A DNA stretch of 64,000 bases from Homarus americanus (GCF_018991925.1 NW_024727766.1:1-64000), one strand, 5' to 3'; counted from the first letter of the stretch, positions 50,344-61,838 are shown. Numbers and translations: made by a program. The notes: generated from the sequence alone by a model not told the origin.

Positions 50344-51603
50344 GAACCATAAAGAAATACAAATATGAATAAAAAAGATCAATAGTGAGAAATAATATAT
50401 GTATGTTGTGTTGTCAGGGAAACAACTGAGACCCTGCATTTGTGTGTAAATGAGGCAGAAAGACAGATCATCAACCTGGGACTTGGTCACATATGGCAGC
50501 AGGGTCTACCATTAGACAACACATTATGCTTCTAATGTCTTCCCAGGCGGTAGTACCTCCCTGTTTGGAAGTAGATTTGGTCATGTTAGGTTATACTGTA
50601 TTAGATTTTGATGTGTTAGATTACAATATGTTAAGTTAGATTAGGTAAGGATAAGTTATGTTAGGTTAGACTGGGTTCAATCATCCAATCAGAGTATCAT
50701 CCTCGTATCTAAGGGTTATCAACCACAGTCCTCCACTCTACATGTTCTCAGGCTGTTTTTACCAATACTCTAAGGTTTTTTAACTCTCTGGAGAAACCAG
50801 TTTTTAATTTCATTCATCCATACTTATCTCTTCCTTCCCCTGGTCCTCCTACCCTCAACTTTACCCATTAATATTTCTGTTATTGTCCCCTCATCCCTAA
50901 TTATATGACCAATGTATCAATTTTATCTTTTTTTCTGTACATTTTAAGTATTTCTCTTGAAGTTTTTACTAATCTTAGTATTTCTTCATTTGTTTTCCTG
51001 TCAGTGTAGCTTATTCTTAGCATTTGCTTATAACACCACATTTCAAAGACCTCCAACCTCTGTCTGGTGAAAGTGTCCACGCTTCTGACCCATACGTCAG
51101 TCCTCTCGGCAGCCATATTCTCAAATTGAAGTTAATGTCCCTTTTCATTTGGTCTTTTAGATTATTAAATGCTGTTATTGTTTGCCCCTTAAATGTTTTG
51201 ATTTCTTCTGTACATCTACCATCATAACTTTGTTACTTCTCAAACACATAAAATTTTCCACTTGTTTAAGTTCCCTGTTGCCCACCATAATGAGGTTAGG
51301 TTAGGTTGAATTAAATTATTATATGTTGGATTAGATCAGATTAGCAGTAGGATATTTTAATATTGAAGTGATATAAGTTAGGGTGGCTAATCTTGAGGTA
51401 ATAAACTCATCCTCCAACACACTCTGTAACATTGTATCATCACTCGCAGGATCAAGGTAGATGTCCGCATTACCCCAGGAACTCACTCCTCAGAACACGC
51501 CATTAACAAGCAGCTGAGTGACAAGGAACGTGTGGCTGCTGCTCTAGAAAACCCGCACCTTCTGGAGGTTATCAACAAGTGTCTTAACCCACAAGGCCAT
51601 TAG
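46098..51603 (+). CDS. CIAO2B: Cytosolic iron-sulfur assembly component 2B (MIP18 family), 159 aa
   Basis: This protein, with CIAO1 and MMS19, targets [4Fe-4S] clusters to cytosolic and nuclear proteins such as DNA polymerases and helicases. Exons are 46098-46283 ([15 protein letters not shown] to EELNV), 46629-46768 (starting VSERQC) and 51450-51603 (ending CLNPQGH, stop TAG). Intron 1 is phase 0 and intron 2 phase 2 (an Arg codon is split); all sites are GT-AG. The MIP18 domain is complete: [38 protein letters not shown] with the conserved reactive Cys (residue 88), and [20 protein letters not shown]. Length fits the family (human about 163 aa). It is uninterrupted, so functional constraint is likely. 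An ATG at 46075 opens an overlapping out-of-frame ORF. Introns carry repeats only. Confidence 0.95.
46332..46583. repeat. 34-bp (TATC)n-based tandem repeat in CIAO2B intron 1
   Basis: Four TATC units plus TATTTACCTATACAGTAT form a 34-bp higher-order unit repeated about seven times. It fills most of the 345-bp intron. The long frames through it are artefacts. Confidence 0.95.
46875..49551 (+). mobile_element. Jockey/CR1-like LINE copy in CIAO2B intron 2
   Basis: A 5'-truncated, frameshifted copy. The AP-endonuclease domain part (47022-47399) has [12 protein letters not shown]. The reverse transcriptase (47296-48561, 48479-49306) has [43 protein letters not shown] and the catalytic YADDS (48722-48736). 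Frame changes occur near 47350, 48540 and 49300, so no full protein is possible. It is in the same orientation as the gene. The 3' end stops about 15 bases short of the end seen in the minus-strand copy. It carries the empty version of the Tigger A insertion site at 49113-49114. Confidence 0.93.
49566..49883. mobile_element. Tigger C-family MITE (318 bp)
   Basis: Ends are CAGCTCCTCCCCGCCTTACG and GTAAGTCGGGGTAGAGCTG, flanked by TA. It retains the first codons of a C-type transposase ([19 protein letters not shown] from ATG 49714), matching MAGKCKSESSCGAKKKK of Tigger C. Everything else is deleted. Confidence 0.9.
49928..50182. repeat. Inverted pair of GC-rich dispersed motifs
   Basis: A reverse copy (GCCCCCCAGGCCCCGTTGTG, about 49930-49990) and a forward copy (ATTAGCCCACCCGGGCACAG, about 50120-50180) face each other. 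Between them lie TTAGG-like and GATTAGATT-type runs. The outer flanks are poly-T and AAT repeats. Confidence 0.8.
50265..50345. repeat. (AAT)n microsatellite
   Basis: Trinucleotide repeat next to the forward copy of the GC-rich motif. Confidence 0.95.
50430..50580. repeat. 150-bp dispersed repeat, second copy
   Basis: Reverse complement of about 10540-10690 (GACTTGGTC, TACCATTAGACAA, CCTCCCTGTTTGG). Non-coding; nature unknown. Confidence 0.6.
50901..51116 (-). pseudogene. LINE C-terminal relic in CIAO2B intron 2
   Basis: The minus strand encodes [20 protein letters not shown] and [11 protein letters not shown], the post-RT tail common in RTE-like and related LINE polyproteins of invertebrates. 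It is unrelated to the LINE at 46875. Only about 70 residues remain. Confidence 0.7.
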
Positions 51604-52314
51604 GAACCAACTACTTGATCAGAATTAAGAGAAATTATTATATTGGTAAATGTAAGATTTTTTTTTAGTGTACTTTATACAGAAAAATTTGTAGGTACAG
51701 TACAGTATAGTACAGTAACTAAAAGTAATTGTATTGTAGCTAAATGGGATTTCTTGAAGAATCTCAACACAGCTTATATCACCTAATGATTAACCAACCT
51801 AATGTTAACCTAACCTCATGCTGGAATAAGCTAGGGCGGAGATTCTCCAGGTGATCTGCAAGCAAAAGACTGACCCCCTTGATTTATGATAAACTTTGCT
51901 GGCTCACAGGTGGTTACACAGATGGTCACACAAGTGGATTTATTGAGATTTTTTCACAGAAACAGATCTGGAATCTCCTTCACTCACACCAACAGAAGAC
52001 ATCTTCATATCTTGAGTGAAAAGAAAAGCAAAACAAAGTCACATATAAACGAACATAATTTTTAACCTCATTCATATTACTTTGACAGTCAGTACTATTA
52101 CTGTTATTACTCCAAACATAAATAATAATAATAATAATAATTAACGGTTTATTGAAAAAGTTCTGCAGCCCGAAGGCTGAAAATATACATTGGGCATAAA
52201 TGACTTATTACATACATTGGTGGTTTAACAAAAGCCTTCATTAGAGAAAGGTAAAGGAACATACAGTGAACATACAGATTAATGTAGGTGTTGAACAGCA
52301 AAAACGTAGTGTAG
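51604..52314. other. CIAO2B 3' flank
   Basis: No AATAAA is seen shortly after the stop codon, so the poly(A) site is not placed. An AAT run lies at about 52120-52141. No further gene is recognised. Confidence 0.4.
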
Positions 52315-52840
52315 TAACTCCCTCCCAGATGGTGTTAGGAGGGACCTCACGTGGTGTAGTAGTTCCCTCACAGATGGTGTTATGAGGGGCCTCACGTGGT
52401 GTAGTAATTCCCTCACAGATGGTGTTATGAGGGGCCTCACGTGGTGTAGTAATTCCCTCACAGATGGTGTTATGAGGGGCCTCACGTGGTGTAGTAATTC
52501 CCTCACAGATGGTGTTATGAGGGGCCTCACGTGGTGTAGTAATTCCCTCACAGATGGTGTTATGAGGGGCCTCACGTGGTGTAGTAATTCCCTCACAGAT
52601 GGTGTTATGAGGGGCCTCCGTGGTGTAGTAATTCCCTCACAGATGGTGTTATGAGGGGCCTCACGTGGTGTAATTCCCTCACAGATGGTGTATGAGGGGC
52701 CTCACGTGGTGTAGTAATTCCCTCACAGATGGTGTTATGAGGGGCCTCATGTGGTGTAGTAATTCCCTCACAGATGGTGTTATGAGGGGCCTCACGTGGT
52801 GTAGTAATTCCCTCACAGATGGTGTTATATGAGTGAGGTG
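52315..52840. repeat. 45-bp minisatellite, about 12 units
   Basis: The unit contains ATGAGGGGCCTCACGTGGTG and TAATTCCCTCACAGATGGTG. GAGGGGCCTC within it is near-palindromic. Because 45 is divisible by three, both strands give long open frames that are not genes. Small deletions at 52618, 52675 and 52690 break the phase. Confidence 0.97.
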
Positions 52841-53290
52841 TGGTTCCAGGCCTTCCTATCGTAGACGGATTAACACATCGCTGGTAGTTGGGTCTCATGG
52901 GCCATTATCACTGGGTACCTGGGACCTCACTGTGTGAAAGGTCAACTTGGGTACCACTGTTACTGTTGAGTTGTTCTCACTGACTTAAGCACTGTTCACC
53001 ACTGTTCACCTCTGTTTAACACTGGTTCCATTTCTTTCCTAAATGAAATAGTGACTTCTGGCGTGAACTTGTTGATATTCCGGTGGGGAGGAGGGTTCAG
53101 GGGAGGGAGTTGGTATGGGCCAACATAGCAGTTGACCTGGCTGCTCTGAGAGGAGCGCCAGGTACGTCTTGACCCTTTCTCATAACTAAATAATGTCAGG
53201 ATTTTTTCATTTGAGTACCAGATGACAGGAATAAACAATAATGGGGTGAATTATAATGTGATCTTTCTAGGAATGTTATATTGGTCTGTT
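52841..53290. other. Unassigned region
   Basis: I find no gene or known repeat. TGGCTGCTCTGAGAGGAGC contains a short inverted repeat. An isolated exon cannot be excluded. Confidence 0.3.
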
Positions 53291-53296
53291 GGTTAT

Positions 53297-54760
53297 ACTG
53301 TCCTCCATCTTCCTGTGATCTTCCTCCTTCCTCCTGTGATCTTCCTCCTTCCTCCTGTGATCTTCCTCCATCTTCCTGTGATCTTCCTCCTTCCTCTTGT
53401 GATCTTCCTCCTTCCTCCTGTGATCTTCCTCCTTCCTCTTGTGATCTTCCTCCTTCCTCCTGTGATCTTCCTCCTTCCTCCTGTGATCTTCCTCCTTCCT
53501 CCTGTAGTCTTCCTCCTTCCTCCTGTGATCTTCCTCCTTCCTCCTGTGATCTTTGTCCATCCTCCTGTAATCTTCCTCCTTCCTCCTGTGATCTTCCTCC
53601 TTCCTCCATCCTCCTGTGATCTTCCTCCTTCCTCCTGTGATCCTCCTTCCTCCTGTGATCTTCCTCTTTCCTCCTGTGATCTTCCTCCTTCCTCCTATGA
53701 TCCTCCTTCCTCCTGTGATCTTCCTCCCTTCCTCCATCCTCCTGTGATCTTCCTCCTTCCCTCCTTCTCCTGTGATCTTCCTCCATCCTCCTGTGATCTT
53801 CCTCCTTCCTCCCTGTGATCTTCCTCCCCTCCTGTGATCTTCCTCCTTCCTCCCATCCTCCTGTGATCTTCCTCCATCCTCCTGTGATCTTCCTCCATCC
53901 TCCTGTGATCTTCCTCCCCTTCCTCCTGTGATCTTCCTCCCTTCCTCCTGTAGTCTTCCTCCTTCCTCCTGTTCTTCCTCCTTCGCCTGTGATCTTCCTC
54001 CATCCTCCTGTGATGCTTCCATCCTCCTGTGATCTTCCTCCATCTTCCTGTGATCTTCTTCCATCCTCCTATGATCTTCCTCCATCCTCCTGTGATCTTC
54101 CTCCTTCCTCCTGTGATCTTCCTCCATCTTCCTGTGATCTTCCTTAATTCTCCTGTGATCTTCCTCCATCCTCCTATGATCTTCCATCCTCCTGTGATCT
54201 TCCTCCATCTTCCTGTGATCTTCTTCCATCCTCCTATGATCTTCCTCCATCCTCCTGTGATCTTCCTCCTTCCTCCTGTGATCTTCCTCCATCTTCCTCC
54301 ATCTTCCTGTGATCTTCCTTAATTCTCCTGTGATCTTCCTCCATCCTCCTATGATCTTCCATCCTCCTGTGATCTTCCTCCATCTTCCTGTGATCTTCTT
54401 CCATCCTCCTATGATCTTCCTCCATCCTCCTGTGATCTTCCTCCTAATCTTCCTCCCTTAATTCTCCTGTGATCTTCCTCCATCCTCCTATGATCTTCCA
54501 TCCTCCTGTGATCTTCCTCCATCTTCCTGTGATCTTCTTCCATCCTCCTATCTTCCTGTGATCTTCCTCCTTCCTCCTGTGATCTTCCTCCATCTTCCTG
54601 TGATCTTCCTTAATTCTCCTGTGATCTTCTTCCATCCTCCTATGATCTTCCATCCTCCTGTGATCTTCCTCCATCTTCCTGTGATCTTCTTCCATCCTCC
54701 TATGATCTTCCATCCTCCTATGATCTTCCATCCTCCTGTGATCTTCCTCCATAATATTCA
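53297..54760. repeat. 1.46-kb polypyrimidine tandem array
   Basis: The basic unit is about 21 bp (TGATCTTCCTCCTTCCTCC) with variants CCATCCTCC and CCATCTTCC. The + strand is almost purely C/T apart from GTGATC. From about 54000 a higher-order block with CTTCCTTAATTCTCC and CCTATGATCTTCCATCC repeats about four times. The long RSQEEGG and SSCDLPP frames are artefacts. Confidence 0.97.
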
Positions 54761-54779
54761 AATCCACCGCACTTGTAGA

Positions 54780-56027
54780 ATCTCAGGAGAGACGTGTTTT
54801 TCCCATCCGTTTTACACTCAGGATCACTCCCAGTAAGTCCCGCCTTCGAACACAGTTGTCACTACGTTTATTGCACTCTCTTCTGGCAAACGTAACCTTG
54901 AATTAGTCTGTGTAAATTAACTTTAGCAATTCACCAGACCTTTGTCAACTGAGGGTCATCCTTGAATGAGTAACAGTTAAATTGTTTGTAATTTCTGTCA
55001 TTGCGTGAGTAGCGATCGCTGGCAACTCAGGGGTATATAAACCAGTGCGAGGCGGGAGGAGTAGACCTCCCGTATCACCTCTCACCTTCGTTTTCAGATC
55101 GAGGGGGGGCTTAAGTGAAACCCACCGGTCGCTCGGAGCCGGTGGATACCCAGCAGTAGTCAATATAGGAGTGATGGCGCTGATTCGGCATGATTAATCG
55201 GCTCTACTCTACCTCGTGGGCCGAGGACTCCAGACCCGCCTCGTGTCAGAGTGTAACCGACCACAACAGCAGTTGTTAGAGGCACCAATGCTATACCCTG
55301 GAACAGGCCTTGGAGTTATGGTCCACAGTGTGGTCGTATGTGTTTGTTAATAATTACCCCATGTTGGGTGGTGGACCCATGTCGGTGTTTGTATCAGTAT
55401 TAGTGTATTGGGAGTAAGGACAAGGAACTGGTCCTGCGATGTAATGTAAGGTGACACCAGTTATTGTGTGCACGGTAAGAGTGTAATGTCTGAATAATTG
55501 CTGTTGAGTAAATAGGAAAATAAGGAAACAAGTACATAAGAAATACAGAGTCTGCAATAGGCCCAGTAGTTGAGCCTGGTAGTTATATGTTAATAACATC
55601 TATTTTCCCCTTAGATTTTATATTAATAAGATTTAAGCTGCCATGCACAGGCCAACCGGCTTATTGCAGACTCCTTAATTTCTTATGTTCTTATGTTCTT
55701 TGATTTTATATTAATAAACTTGTTCTTTGAGAATTTTAGGAGTATTCATTTCTCCCACAGTAGTTACCTTTATTTCCGTCCAAGTGACCCTGATATCAGA
55801 ATTACACTACCCATGTGCCTAGACCATCGACATGCTACCAAGAAGAACTGTGGTTAGGTAGTACCAAAAATGAACTGAAGTGAGTAGAAGGAATATTTCA
55901 AAGAACTAAGACATGTTGTGGTTTCACCCTTCTTTTCCCTTATCGATCTGGTCAATGAAAAACCTAACCCAATGCCTAGTCCACTCTGCCCGCTACCTAA
56001 CGAGTGACATACTGTCCAGAGGGGGTC
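54780..56027 (+). mobile_element. Retroelement LTR (LTR1 family), plus orientation
   Basis: Homologous to 25608-26800 in reverse. It has a TATA box TATATAA (55034-55040) and AATAAA (55713-55718), in U3-R order. A sequence resembling a primer-binding site follows at 56028. No internal coding region follows; Penelope sequence begins at about 56100. The left edge is set by the start of homology. Confidence 0.65.
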
Positions 56028-56045
56028 TGGTGGCAGCGACCCTTA
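56028..56045 (+). promoter_or_regulatory. Putative primer-binding site
   Basis: TGGTGGCAGCGACCCTTA directly follows the LTR end. TGG starts and this word type are common at LTR-retrotransposon tRNA primer sites. The tRNA is not identified. Confidence 0.5.
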
Positions 56046-56099
56046 GAAATTAAGATTAGATTTAAGTATTCCCCCTTAGGATTAGTGACCCCAGTCTGG

Positions 56100-56690
56100 C
56101 AGTATAACTTGGATAATTTGTAAGTAACAGAACTCACGATAGCTCGTAATGGATTGTTAACTTGTGTGTTCTGATCAACCCATACATATAAGGTAAAGTG
56201 GGATTGATTTGAGAGAGCTGTTTGATGAGATCGGGGTTCTTTTTCAATAACATCTTCATTTTGGAATTAGATAACTTATTTATATTTTCCAGGGGATCTT
56301 TCGTAAGCTCACAATACGTGCTTTCATCACTTAGTAATGAATTCATCTTATCATTGTAGTAACTTTTATCCAAATTACAATAGCATTAGACTTATCAGCC
56401 TTAGTAATATGGATATTCTTATTTCTTTTCAAGTTTATCAAAGCTGTTTCAAATCTTTTTGGAATGTTTCAAACAAATTTCTTATGTAAAACACTATGTA
56501 TACAACCGTTAGCTGTGGAAATATCTTCATTTGTAACATCTAACGACTTCTTCTTTTCCAGGTTGATTATGCCTTTAGCAATAGTAAGCGGATTAATGCA
56601 CCGTTGAGTGATAGAAACTTCCTACCAATATAAAGACCACGGTCATACACGTCAGTTAGCGCCAAAATCAAATGATTCATATTACGCTCA
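56100..56690 (-). pseudogene. Penelope-like reverse transcriptase fragment
   Basis: The minus strand encodes KADKS (about 56390), then DKSYYNDKMNSLLSDESTY and LPYMYGLIRTHK. These match the start of Penelope-type RT domains (the usual form is PYMYGLPKTHK). It is frameshifted and lacks the later RT motifs and GIY-YIG endonuclease. Confidence 0.75.
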
Positions 56691-56734
56691 ATAGCCCACA
56701 AAACATGTAATTCTGCTTTCGTTTGAGTCATCCA

Positions 56735-56990
56735 TCTGAGGAGTCCATTTTCTCATCACTTCAAGACGCCTCAGTCCTCCATTATCCCATTTTCTCTGAC
56801 TCACTGAAACCAACCTCTCTATAAAATGAATTTGAATGTGAGAGAGAGCACCCTTGTTTTGAGTCAACTTACAGTAGATATGTGTGTTTACAGTTGGAAC
56901 ATTCAAGATCCATTGTGAGTGGTGTTGAACGCTTCAACTGTCCTTATTGTTAGTAAAACGTGACAAGTAAGTGAGTGTTGAGTTTGCCAG
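56735..56990. repeat. Dispersed repeat shared with 26870-27130
   Basis: TTACAGTTGGAACATTCAAG and ACGCTTCAACTGTCC match the earlier copy in the same orientation. It lies within the sequence that separates two Penelope pieces. Confidence 0.55.
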
Positions 56991-57459
56991 CTAGAGTGGC
57001 GTATTTTATGTCGTCCGTGGGGATACCCATGGGTTTTTGATCTCTACTGAAGATATATTATTTTGTCGCCCAGACATCAGAGAATCTGATGTTTATAGTT
57101 TAGTTAGTGTCAGTTGTCTATTTAAAAAAGTAATTAATCTCCTGAACAGTTCCTGTCAAACTCAAAATTCTCCGAGACTTAACGGCCGTTTGACCTGGGA
57201 TGTGGTTTGCGGTCAGGCCAATAGAGTTGCGAACGCTTATATAACTCCATTTCACCTCTTTACTGACAAACTCAATCTCTGATTAAATCATAAATATAGA
57301 TGTAGATAATTGGCCTGATCTGTGACACTGACGGTCACAGCTAGGTGTCCAACGACTACTTTGAAGAGAGGGTCTATTGTTAGTAAAATTAGTCTTTCTA
57401 GTAGGAATATGCCCTCAGGCCCGTATATATGCCGGCCCGCAAGGAAAAATCACTCCCTC

Positions 57460-58569
57460 TGATTTCTCCTCCATGTCTCCAGGTATGCTAACGTGTGTTC
57501 CACACCGCCATATTAATTCAGTTTAACTTAGTCAATTTTGTGAATATCAGTGTTCATGTTTTAACATAGTAATTTCTGTGCCAACTAAGTCGAGTAAAGT
57601 AGAGATTTAGATATCGTCTGGACCGTTGCCAGACGTATGTTTGTTTAGTGAAGTTAAATATTCACTCTCTCTGTGATTTCTCCTCCACGTCTCCAGGATG
57701 CTGATTGTGTGTTAGCACTACTCCTGAGGTTCGGTGGCTGCCTAGGGGCAAGATGTTTCTCGAAGGATGTCTTTAAGGGGGCGCGATTAGAATCCCAGGA
57801 CGCGATTCCCCCGAGAGGCGCCATCAACAACTCTGCCAGTTTATCACGAGTCAACCTCTCTGGGTGCACCTAGCGAGCGAGCCTTCAGCTTGGCGGTCGC
57901 TGTAAACAAATGTGCCCCGCTGACTCCACCTGGTGATTGTAGTCCATCTATTTGCATGGCGCAGTATCGGCCCATGTTTGGAGGGATAACTAGCAGAAGT
58001 ATAGTATCCCAGGTTAAGTATTGAACCACTGAATGAGAGTTCAAGGTGCCATGTTGTTCCTTGCGAACGAACCTGAGGTATTGTATGTTGCTATCATTGT
58101 GGAGTTGTCCAGTGTGTTTTGTATTTATCGGTAATGAACCTGTAACAATAACCTGAGAGCATAATGTTATAACCAAGAATTGAAGAGGTAATTTGTCACT
58201 TGTTAAAATAAGACCTGAGGGTCCAGTGATATCTTGTGTATAATAATTACTGAATCTCATTTGTCAAAGGAATAATACAACAATTGTCTATTGAAGTAAT
58301 AAATACTTGGAGGTGTTTAAGGAGGTGATAAGTTCTTGAAGTGTTTGATGACTTAATAAGTAATTGCAGTTCTGTTTTGTCTGAGTGAATTTAAGATGCA
58401 TCTTATCCATTCACTGTGTTAATAAATAATGAATTAGTAATCTACGAGTATCACCACTCTATTCCTTCTAAACATTGGTTTCCAGAAAATAATACTTACT
58501 CACGTGCCTATACATCTACCACATTACCCAAAACTTTCCATGAGTTATGTTATATACTAAAAAGCTGGG
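57460..58569 (+). mobile_element. Putative second LTR family (LTR2)
   Basis: AATAAA at about 58421 and a following TGGTGGCAGTTACC (58570) give the order expected of an LTR end plus primer-binding site. The left edge is uncertain. CTCCATGTCTCCAGG and CTCCACGTCTCCAGG occur at about 57468 and 57681. No gag or pol follows. 56991-57459 shows nothing recognisable. Confidence 0.4.
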
Positions 58570-58570
58570 T

Positions 58571-59031
58571 GGTGGCAGTTACCCTTTGTAAGTATAAAAA
58601 GTGTTGTACTAAGAATAACATGGTTCCCCAGACTAACCCATGTATAAGAATATAAGTAAAACAGAGTAAATACTTCAGAAAGGTAAGGACATAAATTTAG
58701 AAAATATAATATACAGTATATGAAAAGAAATGAAAGACTTGGAAAGTATAAGAAAAGACAGATAAGACATGTATGTAATTTGTGGAACTAAAGACACAGC
58801 CTAGAAATTATTAAATAACTACGCCATGAAAGTTTAATCTAAAGAACATACAGTACATAACTAAGGAAAGAATTACTTATATAAGAATATCAGCAAGAGT
58901 ATAAAATACATTTATAAATAAAAAATTGAAGAATAATAATAGAAAAGAATATCTGGAGAGTAAATTATAAAGAGAAAGAAACAGCCCTTTACACCAAAAC
59001 CAAGAACAAGCTTCTCATTTGTCTGTAGATC
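58571..59031. other. Unassigned AT-rich region
   Basis: A-rich sequence after the putative primer site with no ORF of note. It could be retroelement leader sequence. Confidence 0.3.
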
Positions 59032-59361
59032 TTAAGATGATAAGTTTATGAACAAATTTGGATCACGCAATATGGTCCAGTAACTCTCGTCAAACAGAGC
59101 ATTTAATTTGGCATTTAACTTTCTTTTTTGGGCTTTGTCACTTTTACTAAGAAGTTGATATCCAAAATCACGAATGGTATGCCACTTATCAACACAAACA
59201 CTGATTTGCATAAGTATTTTACACTGAGCACTGTGTTTAAAAGCTAATTTTACACTATCACTTGAACTCCTGATAAGGGAGTCCAGCAGCACTTTATCCA
59301 ACTCAGAGAATGCTTGATTGTCCAGATGTCTTAGTCTACTTGGAAGGAACAATTTTATCAT
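59032..59361 (-). pseudogene. Penelope-like N-terminal fragment
   Basis: The minus-strand frame contains KAQKRKLNAKLNALFDESYW, typical of the basic region upstream of RT in Penelope-like elements. Its order relative to 56100-56690 fits one element split by later insertions. Confidence 0.5.
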
Positions 59362-59648
59362 CTCTGCAATCTTTCAAAAACTTCAACTTGAGCTTTCAGC
59401 AAACTCTTCTTGCAGTTACGATAGATGGGGCGAAGATGAGGATGTTGTTGACAGATTAAGGACACAGCGTAGGAGAGACGTGTAAGTTCCCTTATTTTTG
59501 ACCTGACCTGACTAGTCACGTCGCCCCCTTCTCTTAAGCTCCTGTATGTGTGTTGGTGTTGGTGTGGGGATTAGTGGATGACATCATTATGACTTGACCT
59601 AATGTTTTATAAGGTCACCCTGTATATTTAAGCCTCTCTGTCCATGTA

Positions 59649-60405
59649 CAGGTAGTTCTGCTATAACGCGATAACTGTGTTCTTGTAAAATATCGTGTTA
59701 TGGAAAATCGCGTAATAGAAATAACAGGGCTTATGGAGAAAATAGGGTTAGGTGCAGATTACTCGAAATCGAAAAAATTTAGTAGTTAGCCTAACACAAA
59801 GGATAGCACAGTCTAAATAAATGTTACATTCATATCTAATAATGAAATCATACAGTAAATGTAACACTTTACCTTGATGGGGGAGAAGGGTGATTTTGAG
59901 GTTGATAAAATCGAGCTTCTCTTCAAGTGTTATATCCTTTCTTTTACGATCATCACCGGGAATTCTATCACCAGAACGCTTCTTGTTGATATTCTTCTTT
60001 ACTATATTCACATTATTTAAATTTTTTTTTTTTTTTTCTTCTAATTTATTGTTTTTTTATTACAAATATTAATGATATTCTTTATTTCAGGGGTTTAGAT
60101 GCATATTTATGCACTTTTTTACAATTTTTACAATTTTATATTATATTTTTCAGTGTTAAGTGGTTGTATTTGGGGGCCTGGAACGGATTAATCCTATAAC
60201 GAACGAATGCTATAACGAACAAGGTTCTAGAACCAATTAGATTCGTTATAGCATACCCCACTGTACCACAAAATTGGAGAAATAGTAAGCAAAAATCGCG
60301 TTATAGCAAACAAGCGTTCGCGTTGTACAAATATCGTTCCTAATTCATAAATCGCGTTAGAGCAAATTCGTGTTATCAAAACACGCGTTATAGCAGAACT
60401 CACTG
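59649..60405. mobile_element. MITE I-2 (757 bp), Tigger type
   Basis: Ends are CAGGTAGTTCTGCTATAACG and CGTTATAGCAGAACTCACTG. It contains a transposase N-terminal relic and an I-1-like segment (about 60020-60263, ending TATAGCATACCCCACTG). Confidence 0.85.
59748..60011 (-). pseudogene. Tigger N-terminal relic in I-2
   Basis: DRKRKDITLEEKLDFINLK resembles the first helix-turn-helix of Tigger transposases (KRK.ITLEEKLDVI). The frame then diverges. No catalytic part remains. Confidence 0.65.
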
Positions 60406-60671
<266 letters not shown>

Positions 60672-60673
60672 TC

Positions 60674-61838
60674 TCAGCAGCTGTTACACAAAGCTGCTGC
60701 TGAAGGTGTAGCTGGAGGGTGAGGGGTGGGGTTACCTTGCTGCTTCTTACCCTTTCTGTAGGAAGACACCGCCCTCACCTGGTCAGGTTGTGAACATAAA
60801 GCTGAAGTCGCACATCTGGCGGCCTCGTACGCTCGACATTTTGTAACTACATCCTGAAGGGAGGAAGTGGGGTCAAGTGAAATGAGACGCTGAACTAGCT
60901 CTTCATCTCGAACACCCGTTAAAATAATTGTCTTGAGTTGTGTCTCTTCACAGACTTGAGAATTTCCAGGACAAACATCAACTTCCTCTGAGCATGTCTT
61001 GAGTCTTACAAAAAATGCATCAAAAGATTCTCCATCAAGCTGCTTACATTGGAGGAGTTCTCTTCTTCTGAGTGCTTCGTTGCGCTGTCCCTTAACATGT
61101 TCCTGTAACTTGTCGAGCACGGCCTCTACCGTCAGAGTTGTTGCAGGAGGCACTTGAAGTGTGTGCTCGAGAGTACGTTGTGTCTCTAAGGACAAGCACA
61201 TACGAAGCTGTATCATCTGTTTAGGCTGTGATAAACTTGACAAGTCAACCATTGTTGCATAGTCTTGCCAACGTCGACGCCATTCCCGAAATATCTGATA
61301 GGAAGCATCAGACTTCAGAGAAGGAGGCGTTTGTGCTGCAGCCTAACAAGGAATTGTTGAATCGACTCCGGGAAATGAGGTACCAGTACCTCTAGTCGTA
61401 TCAGCATTAGTAGTAGCAGACGAATCTTGTACGGTAGATCGTTGTGGGGAGGCTAACAGAGAAATCAAGACTTCAAATCTGGCTTGATCCTCTTCTTCTC
61501 AGGTCATCCTCACTTCTACGTATATCTTCGAGTTCTCTGTGTGTTTGTTCCTCTTCGTGGCGCCGTCTTTCAGACTGTCTGTACCGAATTTCTTTCTCTT
61601 CTCTCCTTGCAATATCGTCCTGGCGTCGAGAAGTTTCCATCCACTTAATCAGTTGAAGGAGATCTGTGGACGCATGCATCGCAGGAGAGCTTGCTCGCGA
61701 CGAACGAGGAGATTCTGTGGGTGACTTGGCGTTGTCACTGTGGGGAGCGTGGGGCCTGAGTGTGGGCGGAGAGAGGTCTCCCAGCCTTAAACTCATAATC
61801 CCATCGTCCAGGGTATCATTTTGATCCCTGTGAGACAT
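60674..61838 (-). pseudogene. Gypsy-like retrotransposon gag, truncated
   Basis: Two frames form one gag. The first (61473-61838) begins MSHRDQNDTLDDGIMSLRLG and has a charged coiled-coil stretch (REEKEIRYRQSERRRHEEEQ). The second (60674-61252) has QLDGESFDAFFVRLKTCSEE, IILTGVRDEELVQRLI and CRAYEAARCA, typical of Gypsy-group gag. A frameshift near 61480 and a stop near 61343 break it. It ends at the (AT)n tract before any zinc knuckle, protease or pol. Confidence 0.82.

Noticed and set aside
52279..52898. Repeat protein of RELLHHVRPLITPSV units
   Set aside because: 45-bp minisatellite translated; indels break phase and no homology is recognised.
53196..54767. Glu/Arg-rich and Pro/Ser/Cys-rich 'proteins' of up to 338 aa
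   Set aside because: Artefacts of the polypyrimidine array; several overlapping frames on both strands show the same pattern.
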